This document shows positions 36,079 through 48,395 of a stretch of DNA of 64,000 nt, one piece after another. Within the stretch, counting starts at the first letter, position 1. Every line of letters begins with the position of its first letter. The DNA lies in contig OY756958.1 in the NCBI GenBank assembly GCA_963580455.1, positions 19,294,501 through 19,358,500 of the forward strand. The letters run 5' to 3'. The notes beneath the pieces are model-generated. The model worked only from the letters and a program-made list of their open reading frames with translations. It ran no database searches and was not told the DNA's origin. Both the position numbers and the translations under genes were made by a program. The DNA comes from Euonymus europaeus (Eukaryota; Streptophyta; Magnoliopsida; Celastrales; Celastraceae).

Positions 36079-39000
36079 TTATAGAATCTGAGCAGCAGTG
36101 TTCAACTTTTCGGCTAAGCTGAGCTGCGTCCTGGTGATGCTTGACAAATACAGTAGAAGTAGATGATCCTGCAATAATCGAGAAACAAAAGGCAAAATTC
36201 AGGGAAATTTTGTCCTGCCAAATATCATTACCTAAGTTCAGGCAAAACACCATCACTGTCCAATTAGCAAGAGAGAAGTTTGAAAGCAAACCCAAACCAA
36301 CAACAAAATTAATTACATATGATAAATAAACTTGTTTTACTTTTCGTGATAATAAACTGGCCTTGACTCTGAACTTACCTGCATGCTGTCATTCACAAGC
36401 TTATCAAAAGCAGCAGGAGAGATCTTAGGAAGGGAGGCAAGGGTATCTGATATGAACCGCCCAATTTCATTATCCGGGGCAACACGACCTTCCTGAAAAG
36501 AAAAGCAATTATCCTCTCAGACCAAAAGCTGATAAAAATGATATGAAGAAGGCAGTATCCTCACTCACCACAACATCATCAACATATTTGTATACATCCT
36601 CAATCAGAGCTACTAGTCGTTCCATCGTTACTTCCATTCCTTCCAAATCACTTGGTAGTTTGTCAACCATATTCATTTTTAGGATGTCAACTGCAAAGGA
36701 ATAAAATAAAAACTCAACCTTCACAAACAGATTGCAAACATAACTTCCAAGTCGTTAATAAGAAAATGTTTGCTTGAGCATACAAATCGGGATCCAAGAC
36801 TCTAATCTAAGAAAAAACTTTGATAGAAGAACAAACAAAACATAACGTCAGCAGAGATTCTAAGAAAAATATGAGTTTTATAATACAATGCAATTTAATG
36901 GGCAAGATGAAATAAATAAATTACATCCTACAATAATTATTTTGACAATATGGTCGCTTGTTCCTGGAAGGAAGCAAAGAAGGCAGAGAATTTTTTAAGA
37001 TAATTTACGATCACAAATGCATGATAAAGGAATCAGACATTCTCAGACTTGCCAAGACCACCAATCATATTTCTGCATTGTACCGAAGGAAGAACACTAT
37101 CTAGTATCTACATAACTTCATCTTAATAGTATCAGATAAACTCTAGAATTCTAAATCCCATTTGCTAGTCAGATTCGTAACATCATCAGTAGTCTAATGC
37201 AACATGACTAATTATAAGCACAAACCATAAGGAGGGAAAAAAACCAGAAAGAAAAAAATCACTATCATTTTTCTTGGTAATGTGACTAGAAAGAGGTGTG
37301 TAGTGATCCCTCAAAGTTCACAACTTCTATCATGAAAAAGCTACTACTAATTGATTATCCCTCAAAATTAACAACTTCTACCATGAAAAAGCTACTATAA
37401 TTGATTGACCATAGCATCCAGTCATCCTGCTATGGTGAAGCACATGAGCTCAGCATATATCAAATTCAGCACAATTACATGTGTTTTGTGACACTAAAAG
37501 TAGAAACAATCATAAATAAATTACAAAATTTGCTCAAAAATCCCCGAATATTGATAGTTGTTCAGAGATTTTAGAGAATTTTTTTAAGTTAATAAACTAA
37601 GCTAATTCACTGTGTTCGCCTAAGTCTCTCAAGGCAAGGGCAGCAAGGAACAATCACCTTTCTGCTCATAAAAACAACAAACATCTCAATTTCTGTTAGC
37701 AAATTTGTCATGCCCTCCAAGGTTGAAAAGCCACATTATTCCAGACTGATTAAAACAAATAATCCCCATATCCCAATAAGAGAGTCCCCAAGTGCAAGAA
37801 TGCAATAGAGTAAAAGATAAAAGCAATCATTGTGAAACTACCTTCCCCCGGTCTCAGACCACGCATAAAATTAAATTGCACTCTCCCAAAAAAATGATAC
37901 GCTTCTAAGGTTAATAAAGCATACAACTTGACCAATAAATGATCAAGAACAACAGCCTACTCGCACTCGACATTTCCATGAACACAAAATCATGGGTATG
38001 AGATATAGCCAGAGATACACTAATGAAAAATTTACTTGGGAGAAAGAAGGAAATTCATACATCCAACTTGCTCAGCTTCAACCATTCGTTGATCAAGAGG
38101 GATTTCCTGAAATTGTGCCGCAAGCTGCCGGTCTCCAAGAGATAAGTTGGCCGAAACATAAGCTTTTATAGTACCCTCTCCATTCCCGAATCCAGTGTCC
38201 ACAGTCAAGTGAACAGGATTAGGAATTTCTCTAGAGTAAAAATCATGTATCAATGCGCTACCACCAGACACTCCCAACCCGGTAGAGTACCTGAAACAGA
38301 GAAAGACATAACAATAATTCAAGTAGCTTAACTCAATACAAAGAAGAAACAACTCTTGCAAATGAAGTTAGGGTATTTTTTGCACATAGTAGATGAAAAT
38401 CCAGAGTCTATGAATACAAAGTATAGGAAAATATTGGGACAACAGTCAAGTATTTGTTTATGTTAATTTCTAATATATAACAAATATAGTTTAAAATTCA
38501 CGTGTCGGAGAGTCCGTGTCGTACAGAATGCAATACAGATTCTGTGCAGCTGGTTTCCCAAAACAAACTATTTCAAATTTTGCCTATGAGTATAACTGTA
38601 TAACCCAAGACATGAATTTGAAGTTGTGGAAACATTTGCACAAAACAACTCATAAAAAATCTTTTCGCGCACAAAAAAGAGAGCAAAATTAGGAAATAAG
38701 GAAAGAAATAACAGAACTTTCAGACATCAAGCAAGAAAATGAAAATGCTCTAGCAATTCGAAACAAATCATGACAGCACCATTGGAATCTACTGGAGTCT
38801 TGAGCAGATTATTCCAATTAGCAGCAAGTAAAAGTTACGCAAATACCACGGCATAAATGTGTGTGTGACAGTGTGTGTGTGAAAGAGAGAGAGAGAGAGA
38901 TTGGCAATACCATCCAACTATAACTTCCTTTGGGTTTACTTTTTGGTGAGATAACAACATGTTATGATGGTAATCGATATCCAATGCGACCTGCAGATGC

Positions 39001-41035
39001 ATCAAGTGAAAGTTGTCAAGTTTATATACATAACCCTCTTATGAGCTATCAGAAATACAAGCCCTTTGATTTTCAGAGAATTAACAACACATAGCTCAAA
39101 ATCATAAAACTAATAGCAACACCGTCAGTAGCAAGGTAGTTAAATGGACTAATTGGACATCTATTAAAGAATGTCCACGTGTCTAATAGATGACAATTCA
39201 CTGTCAGTCCAAAAGGTCCAAAGGCCAAACACTTCAATAAATGTAAACAGGCCCAATAATCAATGCGTCAAGTCCACCATTTCAAGATGTAAGAACGACC
39301 CATACTAGGGCACTAATGACGGAGATAATGATGACCAGACCAGAAGCTTCGAGAGGACACCGGAGAAGCTCTGACCCAAAAAGGCAAGGAGGCAAACTCA
39401 CTGGAAGAAGAATGTCAAAGGAAACTAGCAAGGCAGGAATTGAAGATTAAACACCTAATCATCTTATCACTCCTCTCTCCATCACTGACTCTCCACTCAC
39501 TTAGCCATTTTTAAAAATCATTTAAAATCAAATGAATCTACGAGCGATTTTACGCACAAACCGTTCGACTTTGTTCCAGTTGCGATTGCAATATAATTCA
39601 ACCCTTTTTCCAAAGTTCAAATCGTTAAACCGTACAATTTTATGATTTGAATCGTGATTTTAAGTTTTTAACTACTATGGTCATTAAAGATGCACATTTT
39701 CTATTAGAGATTTAAATTTTAAATAACACACAAACTTCATCATTAATTTAAAACAATTGAGTACGCAACTAATTTGCTATAAGATGCTAACGACTTCAAT
39801 AGAATTGAAGTACGTAATTTTTACCCAAACATGTTTCTAAGAATATAAAGAAGCCTAAAATAGATTTCAGGAAATGCATATGATGTAGAGCTTGATTTCG
39901 ATATGAATGCTTTACAATTAGAACATCATTTGTACATTATAGGAGCTCCTACAGGATCCTTCATAAAAAATATTCATGCATATTTTCAGCAAGTATATTC
40001 GATCTTGAATGGAAGAATGAAAAGCAAGGATAAGCCTTTTTTATCTATTTTCTTAAAGGAAAAGAATTTTATTAACATACCAAGAAGGTGCTGCCCAAAA
40101 TGATTACAAAGGAAAAAGGTGAAATTACAAAGAACTAATGAATAGAATACTTTGAACAAGAAGGTGAAAAGGTGAAATCACAAAGAAGTAAGAAAACTGA
40201 AAACAAACAAGATATGGGCAGACAAGTAAGCGCAAACAAAGATAAAATCAGGATACAGAATCAGAAATCAAAAATACCTAGGTGACCAGGAGAGTCATTC
40301 AACAGGCTCCCTAAAAAGAATGAAACACTTTTCCAAAGTCCTATTTAGTACTAAACATCAAACACATTAGCTGTCAAGGTACAGAACTGATATGCTTGCT
40401 CCTTTATGCATCAATCACACACTAGATAACGGGGTAAAACATATACTATAAATCCCATCTCTTTTTTCCTGGCAAATGGCAATCATACCAGAAGTAAATC
40501 CCGGCTATTCTTGTTTTGCCTAGCAATCGTTCAACGGTTCAACCCAATATATCAGACCAAGAACTAAAGCGACCAAAGAAGGTGCAGAACACCACATACT
40601 ATTCTATCACAAAACCTAGACAACCAAACAAGCACAAATGGCACGGTAAATCATGGTCAAAAGATAGCAAGAGTCCAGCATTACATTCCCAATGACCATA
40701 AGAAACAATGCGAAACCAATGAACTCAAATCCCTGAGAAAATCTACCACATTGTTATAACATTTCCCAATAACTAAACAGACGAAACTAGAAAAATCGGA
40801 AGGGTGAAACCTGATCGGAGGATTCGTTGTGGGGAACAGCATAGGAGTTGCGGATATCGACGGTTCCATCAGGTAGAATCGAGCCAAGTAGAGTGCCGAT
40901 AACTCGCTCGGCCTGGTCAGGGCGCCTCACGTAGCAATCGCAGATGTTGAAGATCACAAGAGGGTGTACCTTGGCTGATAGGTTCGTCGTAGAAGGTGCC
41001 GCGAATTGTAACACCGTATTATCGCCGGATGCCAT
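36079..41035 (-). CDS. TIF3F1: Eukaryotic translation initiation factor 3 subunit F (eIF3f)
   Basis: Six exons: 41035-40811, 38990-38911, 38290-38061, 36690-36569, 36492-36379 and 36168-36079. They sum to 861 nt, 286 aa, with GT/AG introns throughout. Exon 1 begins MASGDNTVLQFAAPST, and HPLVIFNICDCYVRRPDQAE starts the MPN (Mov34) domain. Exons 2 and 3 continue it with ALDIDYHHNMLLSHQKVNPK, EVIVGWYSTG and DFYSREIPNPVHLTVDTG. The later exons give DKLPSDLEGMEVTMERL, VYKYVDDVVEGRVAPDNEIG and SITRTQLSLAEKLNTAAQIL. As known for eIF3f, the MPN domain lacks the full JAMM metal-binding motif, so it is structural. The protein is part of the eIF3 complex that recruits mRNA to the 40S ribosome. Length fits the plant family (about 290 aa). 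Exon 3 to 4 gives GFDIL where V is usual. Intron 1 (1.8 kb) holds a MITE. Confidence 0.95.
39132..39679. mobile_element. MITE-like element in eIF3f intron 1
   Basis: The left end CAAGGTAGTTAAATGG and the inverted right end CATAGTAGTTAAAAAC form short TIRs around a 548-bp non-coding interior. The ends resemble those of the element at 43374-44190 (CAAGGTTGTTAAAATC), suggesting one family. The flanks CGTCAGTAG and GTCATTAAA are at best a poor target duplication. Confidence 0.5.
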
Positions 41036-41105
41036 TCTCTGATCAAGAATAGGGAAGAGAAACCGATTGATGCGAATAGATTAGAGAGATGGCCAGTGCG
41101 ATGTC

Positions 41106-41197
41106 TAGGGTTTCAGGTAGTCTTGTTTTTCACTTCTGTCTACTTCGCTTTCGGACTGGGGTTAGATTGGGCTTAACCAGCCCAAACAGTAAGCCCA
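41106..41197 (-). promoter_or_regulatory. Telo-box and site II motifs in the eIF3f promoter
   Basis: Upstream of the eIF3f ATG lie AAACCCTA (telo-box, minus strand, 41106-41113) and three TGGGCT/AGCCCA site II elements (41168-41173, 41179-41184, 41192-41197). This combination is well known in plant ribosomal-protein and translation-factor promoters, where TCP-type factors drive growth-linked expression. Regulation is inferred from the motifs only. Confidence 0.7.
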
Positions 41198-41343
41198 TTC
41201 TTAGTTTTTGTTTTTCCTTTCTCAATGAAAAAGTAAACTATCATCCAAAAAGATGAAAAACAAAATCCAAAAATAAAGTTTGTTACTAAATTAAATGTTA
41301 ATGTTGATATTACTTTTAGTCACCGAAATATAAGCTTTGTTAA

Positions 41344-42440
41344 GTGCACGTTTGCTAAACAATTTTCACTAGCATATAATTCAGCATTCAGTATACATGC
41401 TACATATAAAAAGCTACTTAACCAAACATCCAATAATAATTTTAGCATATATGTTATAATTTTTAAATGCTACATAAAAAATCATTTTCAACAACATTTA
41501 CCTTCTATCAAAAATGAAAAGTCTAAACTACCCCTTATATTTCAGCCAAATGACCAAAATAGCCTTAATGTTAAAATATATTATTTATTTTATTTAATAA
41601 TAAATTTTTATTTATTTTTATTTAATAATAAATTTTTATTTATTTTTATTTAATAATAAATTGTTATTTATTTTTATTTAATAATATATTAAAAATTTAC
41701 TAATATTTTTAATTATTTATTTTTAATAATATATTTATTTTTAAATAATATATTCAATTATATTTAATAATTTACTTATTTATATTTAGTAATCTATTAT
41801 TTACTTTTATTTAATAAAATATTCATTTATATTTAATAATATATTAACATTTTTACTAATATATTTAATTATTTATATTGAATAATATATTTATTTTTAA
41901 ATAATATATTCAATTATATTTAATAATTTATTTATTTATATTTACTAATATATTAATTATTTTTATTTAATAATTAATTCATTTATATTTAATAATAATT
42001 TTATTTATTTTTACTTAATAATATATTAACAATTTTACTAATATATTAAATTATTTATTTTAAAATAATTTATTCAATTATATTTAATAATTTTTTATTT
42101 ATATTTAATAATCTATTATTTATTTTTATATCATAATATATTCATTTATATTTAATAATAAATTTTTATTTATTTTTATTTAATAATATATTTATTTTAA
42201 AATAATATATTCAATTATATTTAGTAATTTATTTATTTAATAATTTATTATATATTTTTGAAAAATATTTTTTAATTTGTGCTACTGCCCCTGTATGTAA
42301 TTAGCCACAACATTTGAAATAACATATATGTTTCTCCTACAATAATGAACCAAACACCACAACATTTGAAACAACATATATGCTACCAGCATATAAGCTA
42401 AATTATATGCTAACTGCAAAATTGTTTACCAAACGCACCC
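41344..42440. mobile_element. Tourist-like TIR element filled with AT-rich repeats
   Basis: The left end GTGCACGTTTGCTAAACAAT and the inverted right end GGGTGCGTTTGGTAAACAAT match over about 50 bp including AGCATATAATT. TAA flanks both sides (41341-41343 and 42441-42443), the Harbinger-type target. The centre (about 41577-42260) is almost entirely TTTATTTAATAATA-type repeats. It lies about 310 bp upstream of the eIF3f start codon. Confidence 0.72.
41577..42260. repeat. AT-only minisatellite-like array
   Basis: About 680 bp built from diverged TTTATTTTTATTTAATAATAT units with almost no G or C. The first three copies are nearly identical at about 26 bp period and later ones drift. Confidence 0.9.
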
Positions 42441-42531
42441 TAAGATTGGTTCACTAATGGCAGTATTGACACCCTGAAATATGGTATGTACACATGTTAT
42501 CACCAATCAAGTCTCACGTCACGTGCCAGTA

Positions 42532-44795
42532 TGTTGTCAACTCTTCTACTAGGAAGAAGTTCAACTACTTTTGACTTCTTAAGATAGAAGAAGTTGTATT
42601 AAATTGAAATTTACGAACATGCCAGAAATTTATATCAATCCAACTATTGATAGGAGATTATGCACAAATCTAACCTTTTACAAGACAAATTGTGTGTAAT
42701 TTAGAGAACACAAAACTACTTATTCAAAGTTTGTCTTCCTGAAGAAGGACTTCAGTATTCATATAACGTCAAGACTAGTAGTAATACAACTCTAACACCA
42801 TAATGAAAGAATTTATATTGAAATGACTGGAAAGTAATACATCATGTAATGTACTGAATTTTCATTGAAAATACATTAGAGTGTGTAGAAAAGTGTGCTT
42901 TATAAGATTAAAGATAAGAGTAACTATGGAGGTTATAACTTGGACAATTGAACGAAAATAACTAGGTTAAAGATAATTGACTGGAGTCGTGCAGAAAAAT
43001 GATAAAGTTTTGAGATGCGGAATCTGTGTTTGGCTTAGGGTCATTGTTGCTTCTGTGCTTTCTTCTTCTTATAGGCCTTTGAAATGTCTTGGCATCTCCT
43101 AAATTGATAACATGATCTTGGCATCTGAAGAAGTGGTAGATCGTGTGTTTATGTATTCTAGCGTGATTCTTGTGTTACTTGTTCACTCTCCACTGAAAAT
43201 GTGCCTCTTGTATGTTGGTGGATTACTTCTCCAGTACTAAGATTGTGAACCTTGTTCGATGAGATTGTTGAGCCATGATACACATGAAGTTCATCCCACT
43301 CCCTTAGAAAGTAGGATTTCGCTTGTTATTGATCACCTTTGATAGGGCACGAAAGAATGTTGTGACTTTTAGCCAAGGTTGTTAAAATCAGATCGATCGG
43401 TTGAACCGATTTGACCAGGTGATGGAACCTCTATCAGGATTGGTTTGGTTTCTATGAAACAGTGGGCTTATGAACCAATTTCTATGGAAAAATATGAGAA
43501 GGTTGTTAAAATCGGACTGATCGGTTGAACCGGTTCGACCAGGTGACCGAACATCTATCCAGATTGGTTTGGTTGCTATGAAACAGTGGGCTTATTTATG
43601 AACCAATTTTCTATTGAAAAATATGAAAATTTGGTTTTTGTAGGAATAGAACCAATAACCTCCCACTAAATTTTTTTAAACCAATTGAGCTATGCAAAAT
43701 TTTTGACTTAAAGTAAAAAATTAATTAAACCTATTGTATTTTTCAAAAGTGTGTGTAAAAAATATATTGGATATATTTGTGTTTATATCATAAAAATATT
43801 GCAGTAACATATTTATTGAAGATAAATATATTAAATTTATAGAGAATAATATATATATATATAGACACACACACAAACATTTGTTTCAAATATTTAATTT
43901 ATTAAAAATGGTTGCAATATACATTTGATTCTCTACTCATAAATAAATAATTCTTAATTTGAATTGTAAAGAAATTTTGATTTTAATTTATGATTATTTA
44001 GTTACACAAGTAATTTTTATTTCTTTTATCATTTGACATATTACTTTTTTGTTATATGAAGAATTAAGAACTTATAAATTGTTGTGAATTTTCTAATAAA
44101 GACACATTACTATTGGACCTCGGTTGAAGCACTGAACCATAAATCGAAGAATTTTTCGATTCAATGACCGGTCTGATTTTCAAAACCTTGTTTCCAGCTC
44201 AAACTTCAGGGATGGCTTTGGAGTAATTGTCTTGTCATGAAGGCGCATGAGTTCCTTGATTTTAGTTTTCTAGTTGCGCATAATGACTAAAGATGTGTTT
44301 GAGACAAATCAGTAATGAAGAGGGCTTTATTTTCGTGATCTTCTAAATGTTTACGTTCTTATCCATCTTTTTAGGAGAACACAGTTGCGTGAAGTTATCG
44401 CTAATTTTTTGTCTTATTATCCTCATTTGAACAATCTCCAAATTTATTGTAACTAATCTTTGGATTTCAATATCAAAATCTCCGTAAAACAACAAGTGAT
44501 TAGTGTAAAACTTACCTTGGGTCTCCACGTGTCACTTTGTGATTTGTTAGAAATATCCAAAGATTTGCCCATCATGCCACCTATCAACATATGATTGGTA
44601 GTCATTTTTATGTAAACAACTCCATGAAAGCCCTCTATAGAGGAATATGTTAATAGTTAAATAGAACCTATTTCTAAAAAAGGCCATACACAATTTCTTA
44701 TTTTTTGGTTGAATAAATGTCTTATGTGTTAACTTATCCAAGATTACTACAAAATTCACCAAATTGGCTCTAACTTGGTATCAAAGAATAATTCA
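42532..44795 (-). mobile_element. 3' LTR of element B, interrupted by a MITE
   Basis: It starts TGTTGTCAACTCTTCTAC and aligns by eye with element A's LTR from 7201 and with 61195-61819. It ends AATAATTCA, directly beside TTCCTTTCCCCC (44796-44807), which on the minus strand is a GGGGGAAAGGAA polypurine tract. This marks the boundary and orientation. Without the 817-bp insertion at 43374-44190 the LTR is about 1.45 kb. Confidence 0.72.
43374..44190. mobile_element. MITE-like element inside the LTR
   Basis: The left end CAAGGTTGTTAAAATCAGAT and the inverted right end CAAGGTTTTGAAAATCAGAC form TIRs. The first 124 bp are tandemly repeated (43375-43498 and 43499-43625), so a second TIR-like start lies inside. 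The related LTR copy at 61.2 kb lacks this DNA, which supports insertion. Related ends occur in eIF3f intron 1 (39132). Confidence 0.65.
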
Positions 44796-44807
44796 TTCCT
44801 TTCCCCC
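44796..44807 (-). other. Polypurine tract of element B
   Basis: Minus-strand GGGGGAAAGGAA immediately precedes the LTR end TGAATTATT, the expected plus-strand primer site of an LTR retrotransposon. Confidence 0.6.
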
Positions 44808-45104
44808 ATGGTTCTGACTCTTGTGTATCAGGCCACGAAGACTTCCATTGAACCTAGTTCCGAGAGTTTCTTCCTCTTTGAATCATGTTTTGGTTGTGGG
44901 CATACTTCAAACCTCATTGTCCAAAAATGAGTGAAGTCAGAGACCTATGAGAGCGAAAAATGGGAAAGAACATGAAAATCTAAAATCATACAATGATATG
45001 GCGGTCATGGAGATTGGCATATTGACTCAAGTCCTAGATCTTCAGTTACAATTGCAATCTCCATCACAATTAGATGACGCCTCTTCCCTCTACTACCTCC
45101 AGAG
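44808..45104. other. Internal DNA of element B left of the copia insertion
   Basis: No coding remnant is recognised. It continues at 49526 beyond the copia element, since CAGAG (45100-45104 and 49521-49525) is the duplicated target. Confidence 0.5.
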
Positions 45105-45334
45105 TGTCACAGGTATAATAACACAGAAAGATTTGAGCTTTACTAAGCTAAGTTGCTTCACCATTAACCATATGAGCTCACAGATGTAGCTCTACCAAAA
45201 TACATTCAGTGTTTCGACAACTTACCAAACAAGGCAAGCACCAGACAATATCTAAAACATTAACACTGAAAAGACTAAACTATCCCTTCTTAATTAAAAC
45301 ACCTAAAACATAATTAATAGCAATTCATCCAACA
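45105..45334 (-). repeat. 3' LTR of the copia element
   Basis: The left copy. It lacks the CATGCATAATT-like 11 bp present near the end of the right copy and has two extra bases near its start. Confidence 0.92.
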
Positions 45335-46965
45335 TTCCCCCTAAATTGCGATTTGGTAATGACACCAAGCTTACTCCTCAGAAGCTGGAACCTGTCTCGA
45401 GGAAGGGCTTTTGTCAGAAGATATGTTAGTTGCACTTCACCACTATAATGCTCGAGATAAATACTTCCTTCTTCAATAACCTTCCTCACAAAATGGAACT
45501 TGATCTTAATATGCTTAGTTAAACCATGACTCACAGGATTCTTAGTCATGGCAATAGCTGACTTACTGTCATAGAACAAGTCTGTTGCACCAGACTGAGA
45601 AAAATCGATAACATCCAGAATACTTCTAATCCAAACTCCCTGAGCAGTAGCCTTAGAAACAGAGATATACTCAGCCTCTGCTGAAGAAAGAGCCACACTC
45701 TTTTGTTTCTTTGATCCCCAGGAACACATTCCAGATCCTAAACTGAAAACCATGCCAAAAGTGCTAGACATATCATCAAGGCAGCCTGCTCAGTCACTGA
45801 CACAGTAACCATACAACTTCACATCTTTGCTTGCAACATATTGAATGCCATAATCAAGTGTCCCTTGGACATATTTTAAAATTCTTTTAGCAGCACCAAA
45901 ATGTATCTGACTTAGCTCTTGCATAATCCTGGATAACATATTAACAAAGAAGATGATATCAGGTCGAGTATGAGCAAGGTACATCAGGCTTCCAATCAAA
46001 CTCCTATAAAGATTCACATATGCCAAACTAGCTCCATCTCCTTTCATAAGCTTTTCTTTTATCACCAAGGGAACAACAATAGGATTACATCCATACATTT
46101 TAAAAAATTCCATAATGGTAGTTGCATAACCCGTTTGTGAAATAAAGATTCCATGATCTGCCTGATCCACCTCTAAGCCAAGAAAATATCTCATTAGGCC
46201 AAGATCACTCATTTCATATTTGTTCATCATGCCCACCTTGAACTCATGAATTAACTTCTCATCATTACCAGTGATAATGAGATCATCCACATAAATGGAC
46301 ACTATGAGCATACAATCAACATTTTTCAAGACATATAATGTGCTTTCATTATCACTTTTCTCCAAACCTTTGCTAGCAAAGAATTTATCAATTTCATAAT
46401 ACCATGCTCTTGGAGACTGCTTCATTCCATAAAGAGCTTTGCTTAGTCTGTAGACTTTGTGTTCTTCTCCTTCAACCAAGAAACCATCTGGTTGAGACAC
46501 ATAAGCTTCTTCCTGCAAGTTCTCATTCAAGAAGGTTGACTTCACATCTAGTTGGTGAATTTTCCAATGCATTTGAGCAGCCACAAATAAAAGAATTCTG
46601 ATAGTTTCCAGCCTAGCCACTGTAGCATAAGTCTCATGATAATCAATACCAAGTTTCTGTGTGAAACCTCTTGCAACCAGCCTAGCTTTGCATTTTAAAA
46701 CACTTCCATTGGGGTTCAGCTTCATCATATATATCCACTTTACCCCCACAATCTCCCTGTCCATTGGTCTATCCACCGGAGCCCATGTATTGTTTTTTTC
46801 AATCATAGAAATCTCTTCTTCCATAGCTTTCACCCAAGTAGCATCCTGACAAGCCTCAGCAAAACTGTCAAGTTCCTTCACAGCTAAGTTACACGTATCA
46901 ATTACCTCACATGTATCATATATATCACGTATACTCTTCAGCCTTCTGGGAGGAGTCTCTTTATC
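45325..46965 (-). pseudogene. Copia reverse transcriptase and RNase H, two parts split by a stop
   Basis: Minus strand. Text just inside the TAA at 46966-46968 (TPPRRLKSIRDIY) leads into RT: ATWVKAMEEEISMIEKNNTW, VGVKWIYMMKLN, KARLVARGFTQ, HQLDVKSTFLN, ALYGMKQSPRAWY, the catalytic YVDDLIITG, then YLAHTRPDIIF. A TGA at 45787-45789 replaces the tryptophan expected after YCVSD. RNase H resumes in the same frame (WGSKKQKSVALSSAEAEYIS, LFYDSKSAIAMTKNP, HIKIKFHFVRKVI), ending at 45325 next to the polypurine tract. The catalytic core of RT is intact, so damage is limited to single stops. Confidence 0.9.
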
Positions 46966-48395
46966 TTAATCTTCTTCAAAACCAGCAGGCTCAACATGAC
47001 TACTTGAAGCCGCTACTGCTTCAGTAGAAATAACTAGTTCAGGAACTAGTGTCTCTTCACCTTCACTGTCACCAGTAGAATCTTGTGTCAGTTCAGTGGG
47101 ATCATCCCAATTCCAGCAAGCCTCTTCATTAAAAGATACATCCCTGCTGACCAACAATTTATTCTTCTCAACTTCATAGAGCCTGTAGGCCTTTGAAACA
47201 GAACTGTACCCCATGAATATACATTTCTTACTCTTCTTGTCCAACTTGGACCTTTTCTTTGCAGGAATATGAAAGTAACATATGCTACCAAAGACTCTCA
47301 AATGCTCCACTGTAGGTTTAACTCCACACCATGTTTTTGTTGGAGTTAAATAAAAAACAACCTTAGTTGAACATAAATTCAACACATATACAACTGTGTT
47401 AACAGCTTCTGCCCAAAACTTGTTAGGAAGTTGTTTCTCTGTCAACATAGTTCTAGCCATTTCAACTATAATGCGATTCTTTCTCTCAGCTACTCCATTT
47501 GGCTGAGGACTATACCCTGTTGTTAACTGCTTCTATATTCCTTCCTCTATAATGTTTAAGATTTCTCCCTCAAGAAATACACCCAACACATTCGGGAGAA
47601 GTCATCAATGAATGTCAAGAAATATTTGCATTTAGATAGTCTGTTTGCATTGGACCACAAAGGTCTGTATGCATAAGTTCTAGAACTTCTTTAGCATGCC
47701 AGTTGGCTTGATGAGGAAAATGAGTTCTATGTTGTTTTCCAAAAACACAATTCTCACACATTTCAGTATCACTAGTAATTTTAGGCAAAGACACCACCAT
47801 GTTCTTCTAAGACATAAGTTTCATACTGTTTAAATTTAGATGCCCCAATCTCTTGTGCCACAGAATTGTGCTCTTGGAGGATTTGTTACTTGCCACTAAA
47901 GCAACCTCCTCTTCAGAATGAAAATCAACCAAAAAATTCCTTCTACCTTTCATTCTAACAAAAATTAGTTCACGATCAGCATCATCTTTATCACCGATCT
48001 TACAGCCACCATCAACAAAGACCAATTTGTAACCCTTTTCCATCATTTGTCTCACACTCAGAAGATTATGACTAAGTTCAAGTACAAACAACACATAACA
48101 AATGGTTTTAGAGCCACCTTTAGACTGAATTTGCACCCTTCCTTTTCTAGTAGGCATGACCTTTTGACCATTACTAAGAGTAATGTTAGACCTATGAGAA
48201 TGATCAATATAATCAAATAGAGAAAAACTTTCTAACATGTGATTACTACATCCACTGTCCAAATGCCACTCTGTAGGATTATTTGAACTGACAATTTGAT
48301 TAGTACAGAACAAAGTTTCATCTGGCATTGAACTATGTTCCATAAAGTGAGATGTATTCTCCTTCTTCTGCCAGAAATTCTTTTGTAGATGCCAA
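46966..48395 (-). pseudogene. Copia protease, GAG-pre-integrase and deleted integrase
   Basis: EWHLDSGCSNHM (about 48270) holds the DSG active site of the aspartic protease. Next come LWHKRLGHLN (GAG-pre-integrase) and CENCVFGKQHR (zinc-binding) with [11 protein letters not shown], the first catalytic aspartate. A frameshift follows near 47640. Then [19 protein letters not shown] jumps after LNIIEEGI straight to QLTTGYSPQPNGVAERKNR, so roughly 45 codons containing the second catalytic aspartate are missing. The C-terminal part (MARTMLTEKQLPNKFW, LRVFGSICYFHIPAKK, KKCIFMGYSSVSKAYRLY) is open to the TAA at 46966-46968. Confidence 0.88.

Noticed and set aside
43374..43625. GGTTGAACCGGTTCGACC resembled the TΨC arm of a tRNA gene
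   Set aside because: No acceptor, D or anticodon arm surrounds it; it is part of the repeated MITE terminus.
44776..44787. TTGGTATCAAAG looked like a copia primer-binding site after a plus-strand LTR
   Set aside because: It lies inside the LTR of element B, just before the LTR end and polypurine tract, and no plus-strand copia interior follows.
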